From Pseudomonas sp. TNT3 (GTDB lineage Bacteria > Pseudomonadota > Gammaproteobacteria > Pseudomonadales > Pseudomonadaceae): 64,000 nt of DNA. Below, piece by piece: positions 19,529-28,252 of the stretch. The stretch covers positions 62,001-126,000 of the forward strand of contig NZ_WFGV02000010.1 of the NCBI RefSeq assembly GCF_010095445.2, read 5' to 3'. The translations under genes and the position numbers were made by a program. The stretch's first letter is position 1. Each line of letters starts with the position of its first letter. Under the pieces are notes generated by a model that saw only the letters and a program-made list of their open reading frames with translations, made no database searches and was not told the origin of the DNA.

Positions 19529-21094
19529 TTAGCGGCTCAAATACATCCGCGTCGTCAGCAGATAAACCGGTAGTCCGGAAACCAGAATCAACAACGCCGC
19601 ATACGGCGCCGCCGCCGCGAACTCCACATTGGCCGTATGCGCCCAGACTTCCGTCGCCAGCGTATTAAGGCCGGTAGGACTTAAAAGCAGCGTCGCCGTC
19701 AGTTCCTTCATCGCATCCAGAAACACCAAGGCAAACGCCGCGCCCAGTGCCGGGAAAATAATGGGCAAGGTCACCCGGCAGAATGCACTGAAAGATGACG
19801 CCCCAAGCGTGCGGGCGGCCTCCTCCAACTGTGGTGCTGCCTTGTTCAGTGCCGTGCGAATCGGCGCCTGCGCCAGAGGCAGGAACAGCAGCGCATAGGC
19901 GATCAGCAACAGTGCCGACGTTTGATACAGAACTGGCACATAGTGCAGGGCGAAATACACCAGCGTCAGGGCAATCACCAGGCCAGGCAGGGCATGCAGC
20001 AAGTACGGCAGCCGTTCGGCCCAAATCGCCAGTTGGCCTTTATAGCGCACTACCAATAGCCCCACAGGCACCGCGAGCACGAGGCACAACGCTGCACCAC
20101 CCAACGAGAGTGCCAGTGACGACAGCAATGCTTCACTGATCGCAGCCACCGGGAAGGCTGCTGAAGAACCTACCGCCAGCCAATACGCGAGCATTCCCAG
20201 CGGGATGCCGCTGCCGATGATTGCCAATGCCAGGCAATAAGCCTGGCCCCCCAGCGCCCAAGGTCCCAGGCGTACCTGCTCAGCACGTCGCGCGGCGCCT
20301 TGGCCGGTACGCACATGCCGGCCTTTGCCGCGTACCCGAAGTTCCAGCCACAGCAGGATCAGGCATAGCGCCAGCAGCACTGCAGAGAGCATGGCGGCAT
20401 TGGCGTTGCTGAATTCCAGTTCGAATTGCTGGTAGATCGCGGTAGTGAACGTTTGCAGGCCGATGATCGACAGAGCGCCGAACTCGACCAGCATGTGTAA
20501 TGCGATCAGCAGCGAGCCGGCCAGCAAGGACGGCCAAAGCAGTGGCAGGGTCACCCGGAAAAATACACCCCAACGGTTCTGGCCCAGCGTGCGTGCGGAC
20601 TCTTCCAGAGAAGGGTCCAGATTTCGCAGGGTTGCAGCGACCGGCAGAAATATCAGCGGGTACTTGGACAGCGTCATCACCAGGATTGCCCCGCCCAACC
20701 CTTCGAAGTTGGCGCTCAGGGATACCCAGGTAAAACTGCTGACAAACGCCGGTACCGCGAACGGCAAACACAGGATGACTCCCCAAACTCGCCGTCCACG
20801 AAGATCGCTGCGCTCCAGCAGCCATGCCAATGACAGGCCGATGACGCCGCAGGCGAAAGTAACGCCGATCATCAGCGCCAGCGTATTGCGCAACAGGCCA
20901 AACACATAGGGCCGCCACAGCAGATGCAGCGCTTCTGCCCAGCCCGCCTGCCAGGTCTTGAGTGCGACATAGGCAAGCGGCAGCAGGCTGAGAACCACCA
21001 ATAGCAAAACCGGCAGCAACAGCCAGATCGACGGACGCTTGCGTCGCGGCACGTAACCCCCGCGCGAGGCGGGGGCGGATAACGATGCGCTCAT
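19529..21094 (-). CDS. Iron(III)-type ABC transporter permease
   Basis: A 521-residue membrane protein with two fused binding-protein-dependent permease domains and about 12 membrane helices, the arrangement of FbpB/SfuB/HitB iron(III) permeases. Both halves carry the cytoplasmic EAA-type loop: SLEESARTLGQNRWGVFF near residue 165 and QLEEAARTLGASSFSAFC near 428. Its start overlaps the stop of the binding-protein gene (TGATG), so the two are coupled. No ATPase gene is adjacent; it must be encoded elsewhere. Confidence 0.9.
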   Translation of the reverse strand: MSASLSAPASRGGYVPRRKRPSIWLLLPVLLLVVLSLLPLAYVALKTWQAGWAEALHLLWRPYVFGLLRNTLALMIGVTFACGVIGLSLAWLLERSDLRGRRVWGVILCLPFAVPAFVSSFTWVSLSANFEGLGGAILVMTLSKYPLIFLPVAATLRNLDPSLEESARTLGQNRWGVFFRVTLPLLWPSLLAGSLLIALHMLVEFGALSIIGLQTFTTAIYQQFELEFSNANAAMLSAVLLALCLILLWLELRVRGKGRHVRTGQGAARRAEQVRLGPWALGGQAYCLALAIIGSGIPLGMLAYWLAVGSSAAFPVAAISEALLSSLALSLGGAALCLVLAVPVGLLVVRYKGQLAIWAERLPYLLHALPGLVIALTLVYFALHYVPVLYQTSALLLIAYALLFLPLAQAPIRTALNKAAPQLEEAARTLGASSFSAFCRVTLPIIFPALGAAFALVFLDAMKELTATLLLSPTGLNTLATEVWAHTANVEFAAAAPYAALLILVSGLPVYLLTTRMYLSR

Positions 21095-22104
21095 CAGTTC
21101 AAGCCAACGTCACGTTCCAGGTCCAGAGCTTCTTCAGCGTTGCCGAGGTCGGCGGGGGTGACTTTAGGTGCTTCCAGTTCACTGAACGGCTTGAGGCCGC
21201 GATCCGATTCCATGCCTTTGTGCAGCGGATACTCGGCAGTTGTTTGAGTGATCACGCGCTGCCCTTCTTCGCTGGCCATGTAGGCGAGCAATTGCTGGGC
21301 TTCTTTTGGATGTTTGCTGGACTTCAATACCGCGGCGCTGGAAACAGTGATCAGGCCGCCGACGTCGCCGCCGGTGAAATAATGCAGTTTCGAATCGAGC
21401 TGACCTTTTTCGCGTTGCAGGGCGAACCAGTAGTAGTTGTTCACCAGTACCGTGGCGACTTCGCCATTCTCGACGGCCTTGAGTGCGACCATGTTGTTGC
21501 TGTAGGTCTTGCCGAACGCACGCAGCCCCGTCAGCCATTCCTCGGCCGCATCCATGCCGTGCACTTTGATGATTGCTACCGCTTGTTCCTGGAACGCGCC
21601 GCTGGTGGGCACGAAACCGACCTTGCCTTGCCATTTCGGATCGGAAAACTCCATGACCGATTTCGGCAGGTCTTTTTCATCGATCAGCTTGGGGTTGTAC
21701 GCGACGACGCGGACGCGGGCGGTAACACCAATCCAGGTGCCATTGGCGGCGACATAATCTTTGGGCAGGACGGCGAGGGTAGCGGCATCGGTCTGGGCCA
21801 ATACGCCTTGTTCGCCAAGTTTATTCAGGGGTGGGGATTCTTCGGTGTAGATCACGTCGGCAGGGGAGCGATCACCTTCCTCGACAACCTGGCTGGCGAG
21901 CTGGTTGCTGCTGCCCTTACGCACGTTGACGTGAATGCCGGTCTTGGCCTCAAAGGCTTTGGCAACGGCATCGCCAACTTCCTTGTGTTGTCCGTTGTAG
22001 AGCGTCAGGGAAACCGGATCAGCTGCCTGGGTGAAGGGAGTGGCGATTGCCAGGCCGAGCAGGGTGATGGTCAAGCCGCGGCGCAGGGTATTTCGAAACA
22101 TCAT
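21094..22104 (-). CDS. Iron(III)-type periplasmic substrate-binding protein
   Basis: This 336-residue protein has an N-terminal signal peptide (to about 27, ending TQAA) and resembles FbpA/HitA/IdiA binding proteins. Landmarks are SLTLYNGQHKEVGDAVAKAF, the SSNQLASQVVEEG segment and two neighbouring tyrosines (NNYYWFAL) of the sort that coordinate ferric iron in the family. Two ATGs are adjacent; the first (22104) has GAGGAA eight bases upstream. A Fur-box-like palindrome lies 43 bp upstream. Substrate assignment to iron is by family. Confidence 0.88.
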   Translation of the reverse strand: MMFRNTLRRGLTITLLGLAIATPFTQAADPVSLTLYNGQHKEVGDAVAKAFEAKTGIHVNVRKGSSNQLASQVVEEGDRSPADVIYTEESPPLNKLGEQGVLAQTDAATLAVLPKDYVAANGTWIGVTARVRVVAYNPKLIDEKDLPKSVMEFSDPKWQGKVGFVPTSGAFQEQAVAIIKVHGMDAAEEWLTGLRAFGKTYSNNMVALKAVENGEVATVLVNNYYWFALQREKGQLDSKLHYFTGGDVGGLITVSSAAVLKSSKHPKEAQQLLAYMASEEGQRVITQTTAEYPLHKGMESDRGLKPFSELEAPKVTPADLGNAEEALDLERDVGLN

Positions 22105-22146
22105 TCGCAGGGTTCCTCACTGTCGCATTGCAAAAACTTGTAACAA

Positions 22147-22168
22147 TGATAAACGATATTGTTTCTCA
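22147..22168. promoter_or_regulatory. Possible Fur box upstream of the iron transporter
   Basis: The arms TGATAAAC and GTTTCTCA form a palindrome with one mismatch around GATATT. It is AT-rich and positioned just before the iron-binding-protein gene, as Fur operators are. The match to the 19-bp Fur consensus is only partial. Confidence 0.45.
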
Positions 22169-22285
22169 AGTGCGCCTTGCGGGGCCGAGAAGTCTTTGCT
22201 AAAGCACCCGGTACAGCACCTGTAGCAGCTGCTACAGGTCGTGTGTTTGTTAAGAGGGGGATTGATTTTTGAAAGCCAGAAACGC

Positions 22286-22309
22286 AAAAACCCGCTTTCG
22301 CGGGTTTCT
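22286..22309 (-). terminator. Terminator of the first tRNA-Leu unit
   Basis: On the minus strand AAACCCGC-GAAA-GCGGGTTTTT forms a short strong hairpin with a T run, about 35 bases after the tRNA 3' end. Confidence 0.85.
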
Positions 22310-22342
22310 GTGAAATCCAAGGCCGTAACCTTGAATTTGAAT

Positions 22343-22429
22343 TGGTGCCCAGAAGAAGACTCGAACTTCCACGACCTTGCGGTCACCAGCACCTGAAGCT
22401 GGCGTGTCTACCAATTTCACCATCTGGGC
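22343..22429 (-). tRNA. tRNA-Leu (anticodon CAG)
   Basis: An 87-nt tRNA with encoded CCA. The acceptor arms GCCCAGA/TCTGGGC pair, the anticodon stem CCAGC/GCTGG encloses TTCAGGT (anticodon CAG), there is a class II variable arm (TGACCGCAAGGTCG), and a T-loop GTTCGAGTC. It decodes CUG, the dominant leucine codon in this genome. Confidence 0.97.
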
Positions 22430-22463
22430 ATAATCTTCAGCGTTACCGCTGTTGATGTGGCGC

Positions 22464-22492
22464 ACTATACGGAGAGCTTTTTGATCTGTAAA
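22464..22492 (-). promoter_or_regulatory. Sigma70 promoter of the first tRNA-Leu
   Basis: On the minus strand TTTACA and TATAGT are separated by exactly 17 bases, followed by a GC-rich discriminator (GCGC) typical of stable-RNA promoters. Confidence 0.8.
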
Positions 22493-22531
22493 CCCCTGAT
22501 TTAGTTTTAATAAATCAGGGGCTTGGAATGC

Positions 22532-22557
22532 AAAAAACCCGCTTTCGCGGGTTTTTG
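22532..22557 (-). terminator. Terminator of the second tRNA-Leu unit
   Basis: The same hairpin as at 22286 (AACCCGC-GAAA-GCGGGTT with T6 on the minus strand) follows the second tRNA. Confidence 0.85.
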
Positions 22558-22595
22558 TGCGAGCCTTGAAATTGATCTAATCTCAAGCTCAAAAT

Positions 22596-22682
22596 TGGTG
22601 CCCAGAAGAAGACTCGAACTTCCACGACCTTGCGGTCACCAGCACCTGAAGCTGGCGTGTCTACCAATTTCACCATCTGGGC
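22596..22682 (-). tRNA. tRNA-Leu (anticodon CAG), second copy
   Basis: The sequence is identical to the tRNA at 22343-22429 over all 87 nt including CCA. It lies 253 bp away in tandem, with its own promoter and terminator. Confidence 0.97.
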
Positions 22683-22716
22683 AGTATCGGCAACGTCTCC
22701 GTCGTCGATGGCGCGC

Positions 22717-22745
22717 ACTATACGGAGCGTCTTTTTAACTGTAAA
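22717..22745 (-). promoter_or_regulatory. Sigma70 promoter of the second tRNA-Leu
   Basis: The same TTTACA-17-TATAGT arrangement on the minus strand, with a diverged spacer but a conserved GCGCG discriminator. Confidence 0.8.
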
Positions 22746-22906
22746 CCCCTGGCAGCAAAAAAACCTGCAAAATATTACCAGCGGCATTCAAATCAGTTTT
22801 GGAGTGTCGATATAGGGCTTTAGACAGGCTGTCATAGCCTGAAATTTCCCGTTTCATTACGCCTATGCCAAACTAACCCGTATATAGACAAGGTGAAAAC
22901 TCTCTA

Positions 22907-25543
22907 ATGGCCGATTGGCAGTCCCTCGATCCCGAGGCCGCTCGTGAAGCGGAAAAATATGAAAACCCTATTCCTAGCCGCGAACTGATCCTTCAGCACC
23001 TTGCTGATCGGGGTTCGCCTGCTAACCGCGAGCAACTGGTCGAAGAGTTTGGTCTGACCACAGAAGACCAGATCGAAGCCCTGCGCCGCCGCCTGCGCGC
23101 CATGGAGCGCGACGCTCAACTCATCTATACCCGTCGCGGCACGTATGCGCCTGTGGACAAGCTCGACCTGATCCTGGGCCGCATCAGCGGTCACCGTGAC
23201 GGATTCGGCTTCCTGGTTCCGGACGACGGCAGTGACGACCTGTTCATGAGCCCGGCGCAGATGCGTCTGGTATTCGACGGTGATCGCGCGCTGGCCCGTG
23301 TTTCCGGTCTCGACCGTCGCGGTCGTCGCGAAGGCATGATCGTCGAAGTGGTGTCCCGTGCTCACGAAACCATCGTGGGTCGTTACTTCGAAGAGGGCGG
23401 TATCGGCTTTGTGGTTGCGGACAATCCGAAGATCCAGCAGGAAGTGCTGGTAACGCCGGGTCGCAACGCCAATGCCAATATTGGTCAATTCGTCGAAGTG
23501 AAGATCACTCACTGGCCGACGCCGCGCTTCCAGCCGCAAGGCGACGTGGTCGAAGTCGTGGGCAACTACATGGCGCCGGGCATGGAAATCGATGTCGCCC
23601 TGCGCGCGTACGATATCCCGCACGTCTGGCCTGAAGCGGTGTTGAAAGAAGCCGCCAAGCTCAAGCCTGAAGTCGAAGAGAAAGACAAAGAGAAGCGCGT
23701 AGACCTGCGCCATCTGCCGTTCGTGACCATCGATGGTGAAGATGCTCGCGACTTCGATGACGCGGTGTATTGCGAAGCCAAGCCAGGCAAATTGCGCCTG
23801 TTCTCCGGTGGCTGGAAGTTGTACGTGGCGATTGCCGACGTCTCCAGCTACGTGAAAATCGGTTCGGCGCTGGACAACGAATCCCAGGTTCGCGGCAACT
23901 CGGTGTACTTCCCCGAGCGCGTAGTGCCTATGCTGCCTGAGCAGCTGTCCAACGGCCTTTGCTCGCTGAATCCACACGTTGATCGGTTGGCCATGGTTTG
24001 CGAGATGACCATCTCCAAATCCGGTGAAATGACCGACTACTGCTTCTACGAAGCCGTGATCCATTCCCATGCTCGCCTGACCTACAACAAAGTCAGCGCG
24101 ATGCTGGAAACGCCGAAACTCACCGAGGCGCGTCAGCTGCGCGGCGAGTACAACGATGTTCTGCCGCACCTCAAGCAACTGTACTCGCTGTACAAGGTGT
24201 TGCTGGCCGCTCGTCACGTGCGTGGCGCGATCGATTTCGAAACGCAGGAAACCCGGATCATTTTCGGCACCGAGCGCAAGATTGCCGAAATTCGTCCGAC
24301 CGTGCGTAACGATGCGCACAAACTGATCGAGGAATGCATGCTGGCGGCCAACGTGGCCACCGCTGAATTCCTGAAGAAACACGAAATCCCTGCGCTGTAC
24401 CGCGTGCACAACGGCCCGCCACCGGAGCGTCTGGAAAAACTTCGCGCCTTCCTGGGCGAGCTCGGCCTGTCCCTGCATAAAGGCAAGGACGGCCCGTCGC
24501 CAAAGGATTACCAGGCACTGCTGGCGAGCATCAAGGACCGTCCGGATTTCCATCTGATCCAGACTGTGATGCTGCGCTCGTTGAGTCAGGCGGTGTACAG
24601 CGCTGATAACCAGGGCCACTTCGGCCTGAATTACGAAGCCTATACCCACTTCACTTCGCCGATCCGCCGCTACCCGGACTTGCTCACGCATCGGGCGATT
24701 CGCAGCGTCATTCATTCGAAAATGGACACCCCGCACGTTCGTCGTGCTGGCGCCATGACCATTCCGAAAGCGCGCATCTACCCGTACGACGAAGCGGCTC
24801 TGGAGCAGCTAGGCGAGCAGTGCTCGATGAGCGAGCGCCGTGCCGACGAAGCCACTCGTGACGTGGTGAACTGGCTCAAGTGCGAGTTCATGAAAGACCG
24901 TGTAGGCGAGTCGTTCCCGGGTGTGATTACTGCGGTGACCGGTTTTGGCCTGTTCGTCGAGCTGACCGACATCTACGTCGAAGGCCTGGTACACGTCACG
25001 GCGCTGCCGGGTGATTACTACCACTTCGACCCAGTACATCACCGCCTGGCCGGTGAGCGTACCGGCCGCAGCTTCCGCCTTGGCGACACCGTTGAAGTGC
25101 GCGTGATGCGCGTTGACCTCGACGAGCGCAAGATCGACTTCGAGATGGCTGAAAAAACCATCAGCGCGCCGATTGGCCGCAAGAAGCGCGGGACCGAAAC
25201 CACTGCGCCTGCGGCTAAAACCGCCGCTGCGGCAGAGCCGGCGCCGGCGAAATCCGGTCGTCGCCCTGCCAAGGAAAAAGCTGCCGAAGCCTATCGCCCG
25301 AGCGATGCAGCGGCGAAAAACGCCGAGCTGCGCAAGAGCCGGGAAATGAAGCAGGCGTTGCTGTCTGAAGCGAAAAGCGGCGGTAAAGCGGCGTCTGGGG
25401 GAAAGACCGGGCGGTCGGCGCCTGACAAGGCTCCCGGCGGCAAGCCAGCAAAACCGAGCAAACACCGTAAGGGCCCGCCAAAAGCGGGTTCCGCTCCAGC
25501 AGCCAAAAGCGGCGGGGCGCGTAAACCTAAGGCCAAGTCATGA
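22907..25543 (+). CDS. rnr: Ribonuclease R
   Basis: RNase R is a processive 3'-5' exoribonuclease able to degrade structured RNA. The 878-residue protein has an N-terminal winged-helix region (about 20-85), cold-shock OB folds (about 85-240), the RNB catalytic domain with DGEDARDFDDAVY (metal-binding aspartates, about 279-291), an S1 domain (about 645-725), and a long Lys/Ala-rich tail (about 735-878) with many AAK and GGK repeats. The tail is the part known to bind ribosomes and trans-translation factors. It overlaps rlmB by four bases, forming the usual rnr-rlmB operon. Confidence 0.96.
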   Translation: MADWQSLDPEAAREAEKYENPIPSRELILQHLADRGSPANREQLVEEFGLTTEDQIEALRRRLRAMERDAQLIYTRRGTYAPVDKLDLILGRISGHRDGFGFLVPDDGSDDLFMSPAQMRLVFDGDRALARVSGLDRRGRREGMIVEVVSRAHETIVGRYFEEGGIGFVVADNPKIQQEVLVTPGRNANANIGQFVEVKITHWPTPRFQPQGDVVEVVGNYMAPGMEIDVALRAYDIPHVWPEAVLKEAAKLKPEVEEKDKEKRVDLRHLPFVTIDGEDARDFDDAVYCEAKPGKLRLFSGGWKLYVAIADVSSYVKIGSALDNESQVRGNSVYFPERVVPMLPEQLSNGLCSLNPHVDRLAMVCEMTISKSGEMTDYCFYEAVIHSHARLTYNKVSAMLETPKLTEARQLRGEYNDVLPHLKQLYSLYKVLLAARHVRGAIDFETQETRIIFGTERKIAEIRPTVRNDAHKLIEECMLAANVATAEFLKKHEIPALYRVHNGPPPERLEKLRAFLGELGLSLHKGKDGPSPKDYQALLASIKDRPDFHLIQTVMLRSLSQAVYSADNQGHFGLNYEAYTHFTSPIRRYPDLLTHRAIRSVIHSKMDTPHVRRAGAMTIPKARIYPYDEAALEQLGEQCSMSERRADEATRDVVNWLKCEFMKDRVGESFPGVITAVTGFGLFVELTDIYVEGLVHVTALPGDYYHFDPVHHRLAGERTGRSFRLGDTVEVRVMRVDLDERKIDFEMAEKTISAPIGRKKRGTETTAPAAKTAAAAEPAPAKSGRRPAKEKAAEAYRPSDAAAKNAELRKSREMKQALLSEAKSGGKAASGGKTGRSAPDKAPGGKPAKPSKHRKGPPKAGSAPAAKSGGARKPKAKS

Positions 25544-26307
25544 GTAATCTGGAAAAAATCTACGGCGTGCATGCCGTAGAAGCGTTGCTGCGTCACCACC
25601 CGAAACGCGTCAAGCAGATCTGGCTGGCGGAAGGCCGCAGTGATCCGCGCGTTCAGACGCTGATCGAACTGGCGAACGAAAATCGCGTGGCAGTCGGCAA
25701 TGCCGAGCGTCGCGAGCTGGATGCCTGGGTTGAAGGCGTGCACCAGGGTGTGGTGGCGGACGTGAGTCCGAGTCAGGTCTGGGGCGAAGCGATGCTCGAC
25801 GAACTGCTCGATCGCACCGAAGGCGCACCGTTGCTGCTGGTGCTTGATGGTGTGACTGATCCGCACAACCTTGGCGCCTGCCTGCGTTCGGCCGATGCGG
25901 CCGGTGCACTGGCAGTGATCGTTCCGAAGGACAAGTCGGCCACGCTGACCCCAACGGTACGAAAAGTTGCCTGTGGCGCGGCGGAAGTGATTCCGTTGGT
26001 TGCTGTGACCAACCTGGCGCGCACCCTTGAAAAACTCAAGCAGCGCGGCTTGTGGGTTGTCGGAACGGCGGGCGAAGCTGAGCAGAGTCTGTACCAGCAC
26101 GACATGACCGGTCCAACCATCCTGATCATGGGTGCCGAGGGCAGCGGCATGCGTCGCCTGACCCGCGATCTCTGTGATTATCTGGTGCACCTGCCGATGG
26201 CTGGCAGTGTCAGCAGTCTGAACGTGTCCGTGGCGACTGGCGTGTGCCTGTTCGAAGCTCAGCGTCAGCGTGGCGTCAAAGCTGCCGGAACCGGTAAAAA
26301 GTCCTAA
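25540..26307 (+). CDS. rlmB: 23S rRNA (guanosine-2251-2'-O)-methyltransferase
   Basis: RlmB is a SpoU-family enzyme that methylates the ribose of G2251 in the ribosomal P loop. The 255-residue protein has the L30e-like substrate-binding domain (about 1-80) and the knotted SPOUT domain. Three family motifs are visible: LDGVTDPHNLGACLRSADA, ILIMGAEGSGMRRLT and SSLNVSVATGVCLFE. The ATGA overlap with rnr implies coupled translation. Confidence 0.96.
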   Translation: MSNLEKIYGVHAVEALLRHHPKRVKQIWLAEGRSDPRVQTLIELANENRVAVGNAERRELDAWVEGVHQGVVADVSPSQVWGEAMLDELLDRTEGAPLLLVLDGVTDPHNLGACLRSADAAGALAVIVPKDKSATLTPTVRKVACGAAEVIPLVAVTNLARTLEKLKQRGLWVVGTAGEAEQSLYQHDMTGPTILIMGAEGSGMRRLTRDLCDYLVHLPMAGSVSSLNVSVATGVCLFEAQRQRGVKAAGTGKKS

Positions 26308-26321
26308 GTCATTTGTAGTCC

Positions 26322-26413
26322 CTGTGGGAGCGAGCCTGCTCGCGATACCGGAGTAACATTCAGCATCAATGTTGAATGTTATGCCCTCATCGCGAGCAAG
26401 CTCGCTCCCGCAG
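26322..26413. repeat. REPIN
   Basis: GTGGGAGCGAGCCTGCTCGC and its near complement form the arms; the spacer itself contains a smaller palindrome (AACATTCA/TGAATGTT). It belongs to the GTGGGAGCGAGC group of Pseudomonas REPs and separates rlmB from the ribosomal operon. Confidence 0.9.
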
Positions 26414-26474
26414 TGGTTTGTGGTGAGGCAAAAATGGGTGGGCGAACGAACTGTTCAAATAATCACCAATTGCC

Positions 26475-26503
26475 TTGCACCTCTCCTGTCCCTTCTCTAC
26501 AAT
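26475..26503 (+). promoter_or_regulatory. Sigma70 promoter of the rpsF operon
   Basis: TTGCAC and TACAAT are separated by 17 bases, about 120 bp before rpsF. This predicts a leader of about 110 nt. Confidence 0.75.
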
Positions 26504-26573
26504 TGCGCCCCTTGCTGTGACGGCAGGCACGCATGTGTCTACTGCAAGCAAGTCCATAAGTGTCATTCACTCC

Positions 26574-26611
26574 TTGTCTGACCGCTTTTGAGCGGCAGGC
26601 TACAACCCGTA
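26574..26611 (+). promoter_or_regulatory. Candidate S6:S18-binding leader hairpin
   Basis: The leader contains a stem TTGT/ACAA enclosing CCGC-TTTTGA-GCGG with asymmetric bulges, just before the rpsF ribosome site (AAGGAG). Autoregulatory leaders that bind the S6:S18 dimer at a CCG-containing bulged stem are known upstream of rpsF in many bacteria. Match judged by eye only. Confidence 0.45.
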
Positions 26612-26621
26612 AGGAGCATTC

Positions 26622-27044
26622 ATGCGTCATTACGAAATCATCTTTTTGGTCCACCCGGATCAAAGCGAGCAAGTCGGCGGCATGGTAGAGCGTTACACCA
26701 AGCTGATCGAAGAAGACGGCGGCAAAATCCACCGTCTGGAAGATTGGGGTCGTCGTCAACTGGCCTACGCAATCAACAATGTTCACAAGGCTCACTACGT
26801 GATGCTGAACGTTGAATGCACTGGCAAGGCCCTGGCCGAGCTGGAAGACAACTTCCGCTACAACGATGCAGTGATCCGTAACCTGGTCATCCGTCGCGAA
26901 GAAGCCGTTACCGGCCAATCCGAGATGCTCAAGGCTGAAGAAAACCGCAGTGAGCGCCGTGAGCGTCGCGACCGTCCTGAGCACGAAGGCGCTGAAAGCG
27001 CTGATAGTGATGACAGCGACAACAGCGATAACGCTGACGAGTAA
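26622..27044 (+). CDS. rpsF: 30S ribosomal protein S6
   Basis: A 140-residue protein starting [18 protein letters not shown], the standard S6 N-terminus. The globular domain ends near 100; the tail after it is Arg/Glu-rich and then a run of Asp/Ser/Asn ([14 protein letters not shown]), typical of gammaproteobacterial S6, whose C-terminus is modified by glutamate ligation in E. coli. It heads the operon rpsF-rpsR-membrane protein-rplI. Confidence 0.97.
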   Translation: MRHYEIIFLVHPDQSEQVGGMVERYTKLIEEDGGKIHRLEDWGRRQLAYAINNVHKAHYVMLNVECTGKALAELEDNFRYNDAVIRNLVIRREEAVTGQSEMLKAEENRSERRERRDRPEHEGAESADSDDSDNSDNADE

Positions 27045-27072
27045 TCCACGGACCTTTTGAGGAGCCTATTAC

Positions 27073-27303
27073 ATGGCACGTTTCTTCCGTCGTCGTAAAT
27101 TCTGCCGCTTCACCGCTGAAGACGTGAAAGAGATCGATTACAAAGATCTCAACACTCTGAAAGCCTACGTATCCGAGACCGGCAAAATCGTTCCAAGCCG
27201 TATCACCGGTACCAAAGCACGTTATCAGCGTCAGCTGGCCACCGCTATCAAGCGCGCCCGCTTCCTGGCCCTGCTGGCCTACACCGACAGCCACGGCCGC
27301 TGA
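27073..27303 (+). CDS. rpsR: 30S ribosomal protein S18
   Basis: A 76-residue basic protein ([10 protein letters not shown] near the start, [20 protein letters not shown] in the middle), normal for S18. S18 binds S6 on the 30S platform. It lies 28 bp after rpsF, with a GAGGAG ribosome site. Confidence 0.98.
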
Positions 27304-27339
27304 GACCGGGCAGTCGACACGTAGCAAAGGATTGAATGC

Positions 27340-28233
27340 ATGCGTGCCATAGCTGAGTTCATCATGCGCGGCCGTATGCAGGCCACTCTCGTAGTGGCTG
27401 GATGCGCGGCATTGCCGTTGTTGTATTGGTTGGGTGCTGCCGCGGGATGCTTCGTGCTCCTGCGGCGCGGATTGAAGGATGCGTCAAGCGTCCTTGCTCT
27501 GGGATTGCTACCGGCATTGATCTGGTGGCTTTACGCCGATGACCCACGCTCACTTCTGGTGCTGCTGGGGTCTTGGAGCCTTGCGTTGGTTTTGCGCGCA
27601 AGTGAGTCCTGGAACCGCGTGCTGCTGGTCAGCATAGCGATGGGAGTGGTGTTTTCAGTGGTGCTGGGGATAGCTTTTGGTCCCCAGATCGAGATGTTGG
27701 CGCAGGCTTTGATAAAAGTCATGCCGTCGCTACTCGGCGATGTCTACCAGAAGTTGTCGGTAGACGAGCAGGCGCATTTTGCGTCCCTGATTGCACCGGT
27801 CCTGACCGGCCTGATTGCGGCCTTGTTGCAAATCGTCAGTGTGCTGAGCCTGATTGTCGGGCGCTACTGGCAGGCGTTGTTGTACAACCCGGGTGGTTTT
27901 GGTCGCGAGTTTCGCGCTATCCGCTTCCCGCTTCTACCAGCGATGTTGCTGCTGGCGTGCATGCTTCTGGGACCGAATATCGGTCCACAGATGGCCATGT
28001 TGACGCCGTTGTGCAGCGTACCGCTGGTGTTCGCCGGGCTGGCCCTGATTCACGGGCTGGTGGCGCAAAAGCGACTGGCCAGGTTCTGGCTGGTGGGGTT
28101 GTACGTCACGCTGTTGCTGTTTATGCAGCTGATCTATCCGTTGCTGGTGGTCTTGGCCATCGTCGACAGCCTGATTGATTTTCGCGGTCGTCTGGCGCCG
28201 AAAGACGCCGATAACGCGAACGGTGAAGGTTAA
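27340..28233 (+). CDS. Polytopic membrane protein (DUF2232/YybS-like)
   Basis: A 297-residue protein with about eight hydrophobic helices and a short charged C-terminus. It lies between rpsR and rplI, where pseudomonads usually carry a conserved membrane protein of unknown function. Some relatives in other phyla are called YybS/DUF2232; this family placement is from size, topology and position rather than a clear motif. No catalytic residues are recognisable. Confidence 0.75.
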   Translation: MRAIAEFIMRGRMQATLVVAGCAALPLLYWLGAAAGCFVLLRRGLKDASSVLALGLLPALIWWLYADDPRSLLVLLGSWSLALVLRASESWNRVLLVSIAMGVVFSVVLGIAFGPQIEMLAQALIKVMPSLLGDVYQKLSVDEQAHFASLIAPVLTGLIAALLQIVSVLSLIVGRYWQALLYNPGGFGREFRAIRFPLLPAMLLLACMLLGPNIGPQMAMLTPLCSVPLVFAGLALIHGLVAQKRLARFWLVGLYVTLLLFMQLIYPLLVVLAIVDSLIDFRGRLAPKDADNANGEG

Positions 28234-28252
28234 AAGTTAAGAGGATTTTCAC

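Noticed and set aside
22250..22787. Short open frames over the tRNA-Leu genes
   Set aside because: They read through the tRNA sequence itself and repeat in both copies; the RNA genes explain them.
22904..24736. 610-codon antisense open frame opposite rnr
   Set aside because: It mirrors the RNB/OB domains of rnr; no ribosome site or recognisable motif. The same holds for a 768-codon frame opposite ygiQ (30581-32887).
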